Positions 34,217 through 44,800 of a stretch of DNA of 64,000 nt are shown here, piece after piece. The position numbers were made by a program, and so were the translations under genes. Position 1 is the first letter of the stretch, and every line of letters begins with the position of its first letter. A model generated the notes under the pieces. That model was given only the letters and a program-made list of their open reading frames with translations. It made no database searches and was not told where the DNA came from. The stretch is from Rhizobium sp. 32-5/1. GTDB taxonomy: Bacteria; Pseudomonadota; Alphaproteobacteria; Rhizobiales; Rhizobiaceae. The DNA lies in NCBI RefSeq assembly GCF_029537235.1, contig NZ_CP120638.1, positions 2,249,501 through 2,313,500 on the forward strand. Direction: 5' to 3'.

Positions 34217-34232
34217 TGATTCACGTGAAACC
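34217..34232. other. parS: parS-like site upstream of htpX
   Basis: TGATTCACGTGAAACC matches the 16-base consensus at 14 positions. It lies in the htpX leader, 22 bp before the start codon. Confidence 0.55.
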
Positions 34233-34254
34233 AAATGTCGTCTGGGAGAATTCT

Positions 34255-35214
34255 ATGAATCTCGTTCGCACCGCCATGCTACTGGCGTTCATGACTGCTC
34301 TGTTCATGGCCGTCGGTTTTGTCATTGGCGGCAGGGGCGGCATGATGATCGCGCTTGTAATCGCAGCCGGCATGAATTTCTTCTCCTATTGGAATTCGGA
34401 CAAGATGGTACTGCGCATGTACAATGCGCAGGAAGTGGACGAGCGCTCGGCACCTGAATATTACGGCATCGTCCGCGAACTTGCGAAAAATGCCGGTCTG
34501 CCTATGCCGCGCGTCTTCGTGATCGACAACCCGCAGCCCAACGCTTTTGCAACCGGGCGCAATCCGGAAAACGCCGCCGTTGCGGCCTCCACCGGACTTC
34601 TCCACGCGCTGACTTATGACGAGGTCGCTGGCGTCATGGCGCACGAACTCGCCCATGTGCAGAACCGCGATACGCTGACCATGACGCTGACGGCCACGCT
34701 TGCGGGTGCGATTTCTATGCTCGGCAATTTTGCCTTTTTCTTTGGCGGCAATCGGGAAAACAACAATCCGCTCGGCTTTATCGGCACGATTGTTGCGATG
34801 ATCGTCGCACCGCTTGCCGCCATGCTGGTACAGATGGCCATCAGCCGTACGCGCGAATATTCGGCTGATCATCGCGGCGCCGAGATTTGCGGCAATCCAT
34901 TGGCGCTGGCCTCCGCCCTGTCGAAAATTGCCGGTGCCTCGCATCAGATTCCCAACGACGAGGCCGAGCGCAATCCAGCCACGGCCCATATGTTCATCAT
35001 CAATCCGCTTTCCGGCGAGCGTATGGACAATCTGTTTTCCACGCACCCCGCTACCGAAAACCGCATCGCGGCGCTGCAGGAATTGGCCCGCGAGATGCAA
35101 GCGGTCTCGACGCCACCGGTCAGGGCTGATAATCCCGTGCGCAAATCGCGCTCCGTTCCATCAACCGGCTGGGGTCGCGGTGGTTCCGAACCACCGAAAG
35201 GTCCCTGGTCTTGA
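34255..35214 (+). CDS. htpX: Membrane-bound zinc metalloprotease HtpX
   Basis: An inner-membrane quality-control protease of the M48 family. Helices at residues 5-22 ([20 protein letters not shown]) and nearby are followed by the zinc motif AHELAH (HExxH) near residue 130 and a second pair of helices. The C terminus carries a polar, proline- and glycine-rich tail. 319 residues. ATG 34255 follows GGGAGAA; an earlier in-frame ATG at 34216 is inside the leader containing a parS-like site. The stop overlaps the TTG start of rsmB. Confidence 0.94.
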   Translation: MNLVRTAMLLAFMTALFMAVGFVIGGRGGMMIALVIAAGMNFFSYWNSDKMVLRMYNAQEVDERSAPEYYGIVRELAKNAGLPMPRVFVIDNPQPNAFATGRNPENAAVAASTGLLHALTYDEVAGVMAHELAHVQNRDTLTMTLTATLAGAISMLGNFAFFFGGNRENNNPLGFIGTIVAMIVAPLAAMLVQMAISRTREYSADHRGAEICGNPLALASALSKIAGASHQIPNDEAERNPATAHMFIINPLSGERMDNLFSTHPATENRIAALQELAREMQAVSTPPVRADNPVRKSRSVPSTGWGRGGSEPPKGPWS

Positions 35215-36625
35215 CGTCTGACGAAAACAAAAACGATTCCTATCCGAAACGAAATCGTAAACCCACGCGATCCGCTGCCCCCGCGAAACAGGCGGCTATG
35301 AACATAGTGACAAGCCTGGACTAAAAGCGCGGCAGGCCGCAGCCAAAATGCTGGCTGCTGTTGTCGATCGCAAGACGTCACTTGATGGTATGCTGGATGC
35401 GGAAAACGGCAATCCGGTCTATCGTGAGCTCAACGACGCCGACCGTGCCCTCGTCCGAGCCATTTTGAATTCTGCCCTGCGCCAGCTGCCTCGTATCGAG
35501 GCGATGATCGGCTCGTTGCTGCAAACGCCGCTGCCGGAAGGTGCCCGCGCGCTTGATCATGTGCTGGCGGTTGCCGCGGCGCAGATCCTCTACCTCGATA
35601 TTCCCGATCATTCCGCCGTCGATCTCGCTGTCGAGCAAGCCCAGACCGACCCGCGCAATCGGCGTTTCGCCAGTCTCGTCAATGCGGTGCTGCGCCGTCT
35701 GTCGCGAGAGAAGGACGCCTTGCTCGCAGGCATCGGCCAGAGCATTCCGGCCATTCCGTCCTGGTTCCATCAGCGCCTCGTCCAGTTCTACGGTGCCGAT
35801 CATGCCAACCGGATCGCCGAGGCGCTTCTCACGCCTGCGGCGATTGATCTGACCGTCAAATCGAATGCGGCCGGCTGGGCGGAGCGGCTCAATGGGCGTG
35901 TGCTGCCGACAGGGTCTGTGCGCCTTGCGAGTTTCTCCGGCGGCGTGCCGTCTCTCGACGGTTTTGCCGAGGGCGAATGGTGGGTTCAAGACGCCGCGGC
36001 GGCTCTCCCGGCGCAGTTGTTCGGAGTTTTGGACGGCAAGCGTGTCGTCGATCTCTGTGCTGCCCCGGGCGGCAAGACGGCGCAGCTTATCCTCGCCGGC
36101 GCTAAGGTCACGGCGCTCGATCAGTCGTCCAGCCGCCTGAAGCGCCTGAAGGGCAATCTCGCACGTCTCGGGCTGGATGCGGCGACGCAGGAGATCAATA
36201 TGGCGGATTTCCAGACGGAATCGCTTTTTGATGCGGCTCTGCTCGATGCGCCCTGCTCTTCGACCGGCACGATCCGCCGCCATCCCGATGTCCTCTGGAC
36301 CAAGGGCTTGGCGGATATCGAAAAGCTGGCTTTGCTCCAGGAAAAGCTGCTGCGCCACGCGTTGACACTGGTGAAACCGGACGGCCTTGTCGTGTTTTCC
36401 AACTGCTCGCTCGATCCTCGCGAAGGGGAAGAGGTCACCAAGCGTGTGCTGGCCGATGGCGGCTGCGAGCGGGTGCCTGTCGATCCGGCGCAGTGGCCAA
36501 GCCTGGAAGACGCCATCAACCCGGTCGGCGAGTTCCGTACGACACCGGCGATGATACCGGCAACGGAGGATTTTTCGGGCGGACTTGACGGGTTTTATGC
36601 CGTGGTCCTGCGGCGGAAAGCCTGA
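35211..36625 (+). CDS. rsmB: RsmB/NOP-family 16S rRNA m5C methyltransferase, frameshifted near the N terminus
   Basis: Methylates C967 of 16S rRNA (RsmB/Sun). A TTG at 35211, overlapping the htpX TGA with AAAGG 9 nt upstream, opens a basic N-terminal stretch that reaches AMNIVTS. The frame is lost near 35315-35320 and resumes as [20 protein letters not shown]; one base restores 471 residues. The NusB-like RNA-binding domain comes first, then the SAM motif [14 protein letters not shown], the DAPCSSTG motif, and [11 protein letters not shown], where the two catalytic Cys lie. An annotator ignoring the break would start at 35348. Followed by the heparinase-like gene. Confidence 0.88.
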
Positions 36626-36677
36626 GCACACACCGTCATTAACCAAAATTGGCAGTTGGGTGTTTCCGCGGCTGACT

Positions 36678-36695
36678 GCACGTCAATTGACGTGC
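36678..36695. promoter_or_regulatory. Perfect 18-bp palindrome upstream of the heparinase-like gene
   Basis: GCACGTCAATTGACGTGC is a perfect 18-bp palindrome in the 227-bp gap between rsmB and the heparinase-like gene. With no spacer it suits a dimeric DNA-binding protein better than an RNA hairpin. No regulator known to me fits this exact form. Confidence 0.45.
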
Positions 36696-36852
36696 GCCTC
36701 GCCTTCTGCCACTCAATAGGGGTGCGATCCATAAAAGTTTAATGACTTTTCTGGCACCATGGTGTTTCAAGCGGCATCACGGGCGGTTCGGAATCCAAAT
36801 TCCGCACCGTTCGAAAGAGGTCGTTCCGGGAGTGGGGGACACACGGGCGTCG

Positions 36853-38537
36853 ATGCAGTTTTCTGACAGGCAAAGGCTTCTCTATCTGTATCTGCGTGAG
36901 GGCTGGCGCCGTTTCTCGCATCGGCTTGCCTTGGGTCGAAATACCGCCTTTCGTTTTGCCGGCTCCACACCCGATCGCCTGATCGTCGCGCCGACTGACC
37001 TGCGTGCTGTCGATCCCTTTGTCGCGCAGGAAATCATTGATGGCCGCTTCCCGCTGGCTGGCCGCGTGCTGGACACCGAGGGCGAATCGCCGTTTGAGTT
37101 GGACCTCCCCTCGCGCGAGTTTGGGGTCCGGCTGCATTCCTTCGGCTGGCTGCGCCATATGCGCTCGATCAAGGAAGACGAAGCTTTTACCCGGATTCGC
37201 CAGCTGCTCAATGAGTGGATCGCCAGCCACGGTCGCGTCATTGGCGGCCTCCCTGGGAGGCCGACATCATCGCTCAGCGGTTGATCGCGTGGATGTCCCA
37301 TTCGCCAATCATTCTGCGCAATGCCGAGCACGCCTTCTACCGCCGGTTTTTGAAAAGCCTTGCCTTCCAATTGCGCTATCTCAAGCATGTGGCAGACACC
37401 ACGGATGAAGGCGAGGCACGCCTGCGCGTCCGCATCGCGCTTGCCATGGCCTCCGTCTCGATGCCGGCTTCGGCGTCTTCCATCCGCAAGGCCGCACGCA
37501 ATCTGGATGATGAACTGGATCGGCAGATTCTGGCCGATGGCGGCCATTGCTCGCGCAATCCGCGGCTGGGGCTTGAGTTGCTGCTGGATCTGCTGCCGCT
37601 ACGCCAGACTTATGTCAATCTCGGGCATGACGTACCGACACGGCTCATTCCCTGCATCGACCGGATGTATCCGGCGTTGCGCTTCTTTCGTCACCAGGGC
37701 GGCGAACTGGCGCTGTTCAACGGCGCGACCTCGACGCTTGCCAACGAGTTGATGTCCGTGCTGCGCTACGACGAGACCGCCGGCGCGCCGTTCAAGGCAC
37801 TGCCGCATATCGGTTATCAACGCCTGGCGGCAGGCAGTGCGATCGTTATCGTCGATACGGGGACGCCGCTTTCTGTGGCCCTGTCGCGCAATGCCCATGC
37901 CGGATGCCTGTCCTTCGAGATGTCGTCCGGGCGCTATAGGTTCATTATCAATTCCGGTTCGCCGAAATTTGCCGGCGAACGATTCCGCCAGATGGCGCGC
38001 ATGACGGCGGCCCATTCGACGGTCACCCTCAATGATCGCTCATCCTGCCGGCTGTCGCAGTCGCGTTTCCTTGGGCCGATCGTGACGGGCGGTGTCTCCA
38101 AGGTCACGGTACGCCGGACCGAGGAAAGCGGGCACCCGGAATCCATCGTCGCCACGCATGATGGATATGCCGAAGCCTTTGGTCTGATGCACGAGCGCGA
38201 CATTGGCATCAACGCTCAGGGAACGACGGTGCGCGGCCGCGACCGCCTGTCTCAGCCGGACGGACAGGAACCGGCGCAGACCAATACGGCTATTGCCGTT
38301 GCCAGGTTTCATATCCACCCGGCGATAACGATGCGCAAGAACAATGCCCATGAAGTGTTCCTCACGGCGCCGGATGGCGAGACCTGGCTGTTTTCCTGCC
38401 GTGACGCCGAAGTTGAGATTGAAGAGGACGTATTTTTTGCCGATCCGTCCGGTGTGCGCAAATCCTCCCAGGTGACGATCACTTTCGCCGCCGCCAGCCA
38501 GCCGGAAATCCAGTGGATTCTGTCGCGCGAAGCCTGA
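36853..38537 (+). CDS. Heparinase II/III-like protein, frameshifted
   Basis: Encodes about 561 residues after repair. The C-terminal half carries the heparinase II/III-like beta-sandwich domain, with ALPHIGYQRLAAGSAIVIVDTG and GRYRFIINSGSPKF, followed by a conserved AAHSTVTLNDRSSCRL segment. The N terminus MQFSDRQRLLYLYLREGWRR matches rhizobial homologues. The frame breaks near 37246-37250, where one G rejoins GRVIGG to PPWEADIIAQRL. No signal peptide is visible, which is odd for a polysaccharide lyase. The rsmB-heparinase-purH order recurs in Rhizobiales, as I recall. Substrate unknown; possibly a cell-surface or cyclic glucan polymer, but this is a guess. Confidence 0.8.
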
Positions 38538-38663
38538 CGGGCGCTGTTTGCCGTGGTTTGCTGTTTTCGTCGGTTCCTTCCCGGGGAAAGCTGTGCTAAC
38601 GGCTGCCTCAATCTGCCGGGCCCTTCCTCCCATCGCCCGGCGTTGCCCAAGGAGCTAGGCAAG

Positions 38664-40274
38664 ATGGCTGTTTCCTCCAAGAAAATTCCCGCCCCCGATC
38701 AGGTGAAGATCGTAACGGCCCTTCTGTCCGTTTCAGACAAGACCGGCATTGTCGAGCTTGCCCGCGCCCTTCATGAAAAGGGTGTGCATCTTGTATCGAC
38801 TGGCGGCACCCACAAGACGCTGTCGGAGGCCGGCCTGCTGGTTCGCGATGTGTCGGAATTGACCGGTTTTCCCGAAGTGATGGACGGCCGCGTAAAGACC
38901 CTACATCCTGGTGTGCATGGCGGCCTGCTCGCCATTCGCGACGATGCCGATCATGTTGCTGCGATGAAGGAACACGGCATTACCGGCATCGATCTCGCCG
39001 TTATCAATCTCTATCCGTTTGAAGACGTCCGCGCCAAGGGCGGCGATTATCCGACGACGGTTGAAAACATCGATATCGGCGGTCCGGCCATGATCCGTGC
39101 ATCGGCCAAGAACCATGCCTATGTGACGATCGTCACCGACCCGTCCGACTATGCAGCACTCCTGGAAGAGCTTCAATTCGGCTCGACGACGCTGGCGTTC
39201 CGCCAGAAGATGGCGGCCAAGGCCTATGCCCGCACGGCCGCCTACGACACGGCGATTTCCGGCTGGTTTGCCGAAGTGCTGGAGACCCCGATGCCGCGCC
39301 ACCGCACGATCGGCGGCGTTCTCAAGGAAGAGATGCGCTACGGCGAAAACCCGCATCAGAAGGCTGCTTTCTACGTGACCGGCGAGAACCGTCCGGGCGT
39401 GGCGACCGCGACCCTGCTGCAGGGCAAGCAGCTTTCCTACAACAACATCAATGATACGGATGCGGCGTTCGAACTGGTTGCCGAGTTTCTGCCGGAAAAC
39501 GCGCCGGCTTGCGCCATCATCAAGCATGCAAACCCCTGTGGCGTCGCCACCGGCTCGACACTGCTCGAAGCCTATAACCGTGCGCTTGCCTGCGACTCGA
39601 CCTCGGCCTTCGGCGGCATTATCGCGCTCAACAGCGAGCTGGATGGCGCAACAGCCGAGGAAATCGTCAAGCTGTTCACGGAAGTGATCATTGCGCCGTC
39701 AGTCACTGGGGCCGCCAAGGCGATCATTGCGAAGAAGCCGAACCTGCGCCTGCTCGTCACCGGCGCCCTGCCCGATCCCCGTGTTCCAGGCCTGACGGCA
39801 AAAACCGTTTCTGGCGGCCTGCTCGTTCAGACCCGTGACAATGGCATGGTCGAGGATCTTGAGTTGAAGGTCGTCACGAAACGCGCGCCGACGGCGCAGG
39901 AACTGGAGGACATGAAGTTTGCCTTCAAGGTCGCCAAGCACGTCAAATCCAATGCCGTGGTCTACGCCAAGGATGGCCAGACAGTCGGTATCGGCGCCGG
40001 GCAGATGAGCCGCGTTGATTCCGCGCGCATCGCCGGATTGAAGGCGGAAGAAGCAGCCAAGGTGCTTGGCCTTCCCGCCCCGCTGACCCATGGTTCCGCG
40101 GTCGCTTCCGAGGCCTTCCTGCCCTTCGCCGATGGTCTGCTGTCAATGATTGCGGCCGGAGCCACCTCCGTCATCCAGCCCGGCGGCTCGATGCGCGATG
40201 TGGAAGTGATCAAGGCGGCGGACGACGCCGGCATCGCCATGGTTTTCACCGGCATGCGCCACTTCCGTCATTGA
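38664..40274 (+). CDS. purH: Bifunctional AICAR formyltransferase/IMP cyclohydrolase
   Basis: Performs the last two steps of de novo purine synthesis. The IMP cyclohydrolase domain starts with [18 protein letters not shown] and STGGTHKTL; the AICARFT domain contains [14 protein letters not shown] and the [13 protein letters not shown] catalytic region. 536 residues, typical. ATG 38664 has AAGGAG 9 nt upstream and a canonical N terminus; the frame is open earlier from 38553. Convergent with the MFS gene. Intact. Confidence 0.97.
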   Translation: MAVSSKKIPAPDQVKIVTALLSVSDKTGIVELARALHEKGVHLVSTGGTHKTLSEAGLLVRDVSELTGFPEVMDGRVKTLHPGVHGGLLAIRDDADHVAAMKEHGITGIDLAVINLYPFEDVRAKGGDYPTTVENIDIGGPAMIRASAKNHAYVTIVTDPSDYAALLEELQFGSTTLAFRQKMAAKAYARTAAYDTAISGWFAEVLETPMPRHRTIGGVLKEEMRYGENPHQKAAFYVTGENRPGVATATLLQGKQLSYNNINDTDAAFELVAEFLPENAPACAIIKHANPCGVATGSTLLEAYNRALACDSTSAFGGIIALNSELDGATAEEIVKLFTEVIIAPSVTGAAKAIIAKKPNLRLLVTGALPDPRVPGLTAKTVSGGLLVQTRDNGMVEDLELKVVTKRAPTAQELEDMKFAFKVAKHVKSNAVVYAKDGQTVGIGAGQMSRVDSARIAGLKAEEAAKVLGLPAPLTHGSAVASEAFLPFADGLLSMIAAGATSVIQPGGSMRDVEVIKAADDAGIAMVFTGMRHFRH

Positions 40275-40311
40275 GACGCCGCGTTTGACACCTTAAACCG
40301 TAGCCGGCGCT

Positions 40312-41706
40312 CTAAAGAGCCCGGTTCGCCGGGTAAGGAGTCCTGAGCAGAACCAGCAGACCGACGACGAGAAAGGCGATCAGCGCCATCATGCCGATGC
40401 GTGCCGAGCCGGTGGCAAGCGTAATGGTCGCGACGGATGCCGGTGCCAGGAACGATGTTGCACGACCGGAGAGCGCATAGAGACCGAAATAGCGTCCCGC
40501 TTCTTCAGGGGTGACGCTGCGTGCCAGGTAGGAGCGCGACGAGGCTTGTACCGGGCCGAAGGCGATGCCGACAAGGAGCCCGAAGACGATATAGGCTTTC
40601 TCGGCCGCGGTGCCGAACAGGCCTCCGGAATCGGCGGTCGATAGCGGCAAAAGCCCGAACAGCGTAAAACCGGGGCCAGTAGACACGATACCAACCGTCG
40701 CGATGACGAGGCAGATGAGGCTCACAACCACGATGCGCTTTGAGCCGAGCTTGGCGTCGAGCCTGCTTGCGTAAAGGCAGCCGCCGATCGCGACGACGTT
40801 GAGAATGATGCCGTAGACGCCGAGTTCCACCGTCTGCCAGGCAAACATGCCGGCCGCAAACGTGCCGCCAAGCGCCAAAAGCCCGTTGACGCCGTCCTGG
40901 AAGATCATACGCGCTATCAGAAATCGCAGTATGCCGCCGCGGTGGCGTAGCGTGCCCAGCGTTTCCTTCAGCTCCTTCAAGCCTGTCCGCACGGCCATGC
41001 CCGCAGGCAAGGTTCCCTTCGGCGCATCCGGAGTGAGGAAGAACATCGGCAGGATGAAAAGGAAATACCAGATCGCCGAGATCGGTCCCGTCACGCGCGC
41101 ATCGGCCCCGGTTGCGGGGTCGAGCCCGAAGAGCGGTGGAATGCCCAGAATTGTTTTTCCGGATTCCGGGTTTGCCGCCAGCAGGGCGACAACAGCGACG
41201 AGGACGATCATGCCGCCGAGATAACCCAGACCCCAAGCGATGTTGGATACACGCCCCGCTTCCTTTTCATCGACGAGGCGCGGCATCATCGAATCATTAA
41301 AGACGATCGAGAATTCCGCCGCGATGGAAGCGAGGATGATGAAGATCAACGGATAGAGCATGGATGAGCCCGGCACGGCGAACCAGAGCCCTGCAAGCGA
41401 GGCGATCTTTATCACGGCAAAGAAGCCGATCCATGGCTTTCGTGGACCCGTGGCATCGGCGATCGATCCCAGCACCGGAGACATGATCGCGATCGCGATA
41501 CCGGAGATGGTCAGCGTATAGCCCCACATTGCCTGGCCATAGGCAGGATCATCCGTGAGCCGTGAAACGAAATATGGTCCAAAGATGAAGGTGATGATTA
41601 CAGTAAAGAACGGCTGTGCTGCCCAGTCGAACAGCATCCAGCCCCATAGGCCGGCTTTGGTGACTTTACCCCGCGTCGCTGGTTTATCCGTCGTCCCGAT
41701 ATGCAA
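40312..41706 (-). CDS. MFS transporter, UMF1/Atg22-like family
   Basis: A 464-residue integral membrane protein with about 12 hydrophobic helices. The N-terminal WGWMLFDWAAQPFFTVIITF segment is typical of the UMF1 family, related to vacuolar Atg22 exporters. The loop carrying DEKEAGRVSNIAWGLGYLGG between helices 4 and 5 is also a family mark. A solute cannot be assigned; amino acid efflux is the usual suggestion. It lies between convergent purH and the large glutamate dehydrogenase, about 120 bp downstream of the latter on the same strand. Confidence 0.82.
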   Translation of the reverse strand: MHIGTTDKPATRGKVTKAGLWGWMLFDWAAQPFFTVIITFIFGPYFVSRLTDDPAYGQAMWGYTLTISGIAIAIMSPVLGSIADATGPRKPWIGFFAVIKIASLAGLWFAVPGSSMLYPLIFIILASIAAEFSIVFNDSMMPRLVDEKEAGRVSNIAWGLGYLGGMIVLVAVVALLAANPESGKTILGIPPLFGLDPATGADARVTGPISAIWYFLFILPMFFLTPDAPKGTLPAGMAVRTGLKELKETLGTLRHRGGILRFLIARMIFQDGVNGLLALGGTFAAGMFAWQTVELGVYGIILNVVAIGGCLYASRLDAKLGSKRIVVVSLICLVIATVGIVSTGPGFTLFGLLPLSTADSGGLFGTAAEKAYIVFGLLVGIAFGPVQASSRSYLARSVTPEEAGRYFGLYALSGRATSFLAPASVATITLATGSARIGMMALIAFLVVGLLVLLRTPYPANRAL

Positions 41707-41825
41707 GAAGTTATCCCAGTCTGCCGGCGGCCTGCTATTGAAAGGTTCAACGTATACGCCCGCCGCTGTCGGCGAGCGCTGAGTCCAACGGCCTTATTTG
41801 TTTCCCACGAAGTTCGGGGACTGTC

Positions 41826-44800
41826 TCATCTTGCCGGCTTGCGCGCAAGATCGGTAAGCAGGCCAGCGGCAACGGTGATCTTGGCCAGCGTTGTTTCGCC
41901 GGATTCGGTAAGCTGCGTCAGCTGGTCGCTGATCCGGCCGATGCGCTCAGGATCGCTGTCCCGCCAGGCTTGAACAGGATTGCGCTCGCTCTTCTGGGCT
42001 GCCAAGGCGGCGATGGTGATATCGCGTCTGGCGTTGGCGATGTCGCCAATGCTGCGGGCCAGTGCCATGGCCTCATATTGCTCCGTCGCTGAGACCCTGT
42101 CGGCCGCGACCAGCAGGCGGGCAATGCGAAGATTCTGAGTAACGCCAGAATAACTGAGTGCAGTGCGGGCAAGCGTGACGCCGGTTTCCGCCGAAATCTG
42201 CATGATTTCCGGGACCTGCGTCATCAGGAAGAGATTGGCGATCTCCTCTGCCTGGGATTGCGGCACGCCTTTGTCGATGTAATAGGCGGCCTTCTTCGCG
42301 ACTTCGGCGGCAGCGTCTTCCGGAATGGCAGTGTTCACGCCGGGCTTAAGCTTCTGGATCGCCTGCCGCAGCTTTTCGACGGCCTCGGCAAGTGGTCCCG
42401 CTGTCGCCTGTGTGCGCAATGCGCGCTCGGTGACGATCGCGAAAATGCGCGCCACTTCCTGGTAAAGCTCGTTCTGCACAGTACCGCTTAGAACCGTATC
42501 CAAAGCATCGATGTCGGCCTGGATTCGCTTCAGATCATAGCCATCGCGGGCGAGAACCGCAGCCTTGACGACATCTGCCGGCATGAAGCCCGTCTGGTCG
42601 ATGAGTGTGCTGACGAAGGCCGGGCCGCCGCGGTTGATCGTGTCGTTGGTCAAAATTGTCCCGATGATCTCGCGCCGCAGCCGGTGGCCGTCGATATCCT
42701 GGGCGTGCGCCTTGTGCATTTTCTGGGGAAAATAGCCACGCAGCGTCGTTAGAAAATAAGGATCGTCCGGCAGATCACTCTGGACCAGCTGCTCGAACAG
42801 CACGAGCTTGGCATAGGAGAGAAGCACGCCGATTTCCGGTCGTGTCAGAGGCCGGCCGGCCTGATAACGCTCGCTGAGTGCCAGGTCATTGGGCAGCATC
42901 TCGACCTTGCGGTTCAGCTGACCGTCGCTTTCCAGTCGCGTCATCAGCCGGGCAAGTGGGGTGCGGTTGGCCAGTCCCTGCATCTCGGTCAGCGAAATCG
43001 CCAGGGATTGTTCGTAGTTGTTGCGCAGCACGAGGCCTGCGACTTCATCGGTCATGGACGCGAGCAGCGTGTTGCGCTTTGCGCGCGTCAGGCGGTCGTC
43101 GCGCATCGCGGAAGCGAGCGCAATCTTGATATTGACCTCGACGTCGGAAGAGTTGACGCCAGCGGAATTGTCGATGGCGTCCGAGTTGCAGCGCCCACCC
43201 TTGAGCCCGAAGGCGATGCGGCCCTTCTGGGTAACACCGAGATTGGCACCCTCGCCGATCACCTTGGCACCCACCTCCTCAGCCGCAATGCGGATCGGGT
43301 CGTTGGCGCGGTCGCCGACTTCAGCATCGGTTTCGCTGGAAGCACGGATATAGGTACCGATGCCGCCGAACCAGAGCAGGTCGACCGGGTTCCTCAGGAT
43401 CGCCGTCATGATTTCGAATGGTGTCGCCTGGCCCTTGTCGATACCGATCGCCGCCATGGCTTCCGGCGTCAACTTCACAGATTTTTCCGAGCGTGGAATG
43501 ATCATCCCACCCTTGGACATTGTTGTCCGGTCATAGTCCTGCCAGGAGGAGCGCGGCAGCGCGAACATGCGCTTGCGCTCAGCAAAGGACCGGTCGGTAT
43601 CCGGATCAGGATCAATGAAGATGTCGCGATGGTCGAAGGCAGCGACCAAGCGGATCTTTTCTGAGAGCAGCATGCCGTTGCCGAAGACGTCGCCCGACAT
43701 GTCGCCAACGCCAGCGACAGTGAATGGTGTGGTCTGGATGTCGATATCCATCTCGCGGAAGTGCCGCTTCACGGTTTCCCAGGCGCCGCGGGCGGTGATG
43801 CCCATCTTCTTGTGGTCATAGCCAACGGAACCGCCGGAAGCGAATGCATCATCCAGCCAGAAGCCGGCTTCCTGCGCCAGGCCGTTGGCCGTGTCGGAGA
43901 AGGTCGCCGTGCCCTTGTCGGCCGCCACCACGAAATATGGATCGTCACCGTCGAGTCTGAGCGTATTGGCTGGCGGCACGACATCGGCGCCAACGATGTT
44001 ATCGGTGATCGACAGCAGCGTGCGGATATAGGTCTTGTAGGCCTCGGTGCCCGCCTTGAAAATTTCGTCGCGGGTGCCACCGACGGGCAGTTGTTTCGGA
44101 TAGAAGCCGCCCTTGGCGCCGACCGGCACGATGACGGCGTTCTTGACCTGTTGCGCCTTGACGAGGCCGAGCACCTCGGTGCGGTAATCCTGGGCACGGT
44201 CGGACCAGCGCAGGCCGCCGCGCGCCACCTTGCCGAAGCGCAGGTGTACGCCCTCGACCTCTGTGCCATAGAGGAAGATTTCGCGGAATGGCCGCGGTTC
44301 GGGCAAAGCTTCCAATTGCTTCGGGTCGAGCTTGACGGCGATCAGCGCCGGCGGGTTGCCCTCGGCGTTGCGCTGGAAAAATTCGTCCGCAGCGTCGATT
44401 GCACGGCATTGACGTAACGGCGCAAGATTTGGTCTTCGTCAAGGCTTGGGACAGCGGCGAGCGCGTCCTCGATGCCGCCGAGCAACGCCTGAAGGCGCTT
44501 GGCTCGCGGCTTCTCTTCAAGCGTGGGATCCATCCGGGCCACGAACAGCTTGACGATTTCCGCAGCGATCGGTGGATATTTGTTCAGCGTGTCGGCGATA
44601 TAGCCCTGAGAATAGGTAATACCGGCCTGGCGCAGATAGCGCGCATAGGCACGCAGCACCGTCACTTCGCGAGCGTTAAGGCCGGAGAGCAGGATCAGCC
44701 GATTGAAAGCATCATCCTCGATTGTTCCGTTCCAGGCAGCAAGAAATGCCTCCTCGATCAGTGGACCTGCTTTTTCGAGGTTGAGCACCTGCCCGTCGCG

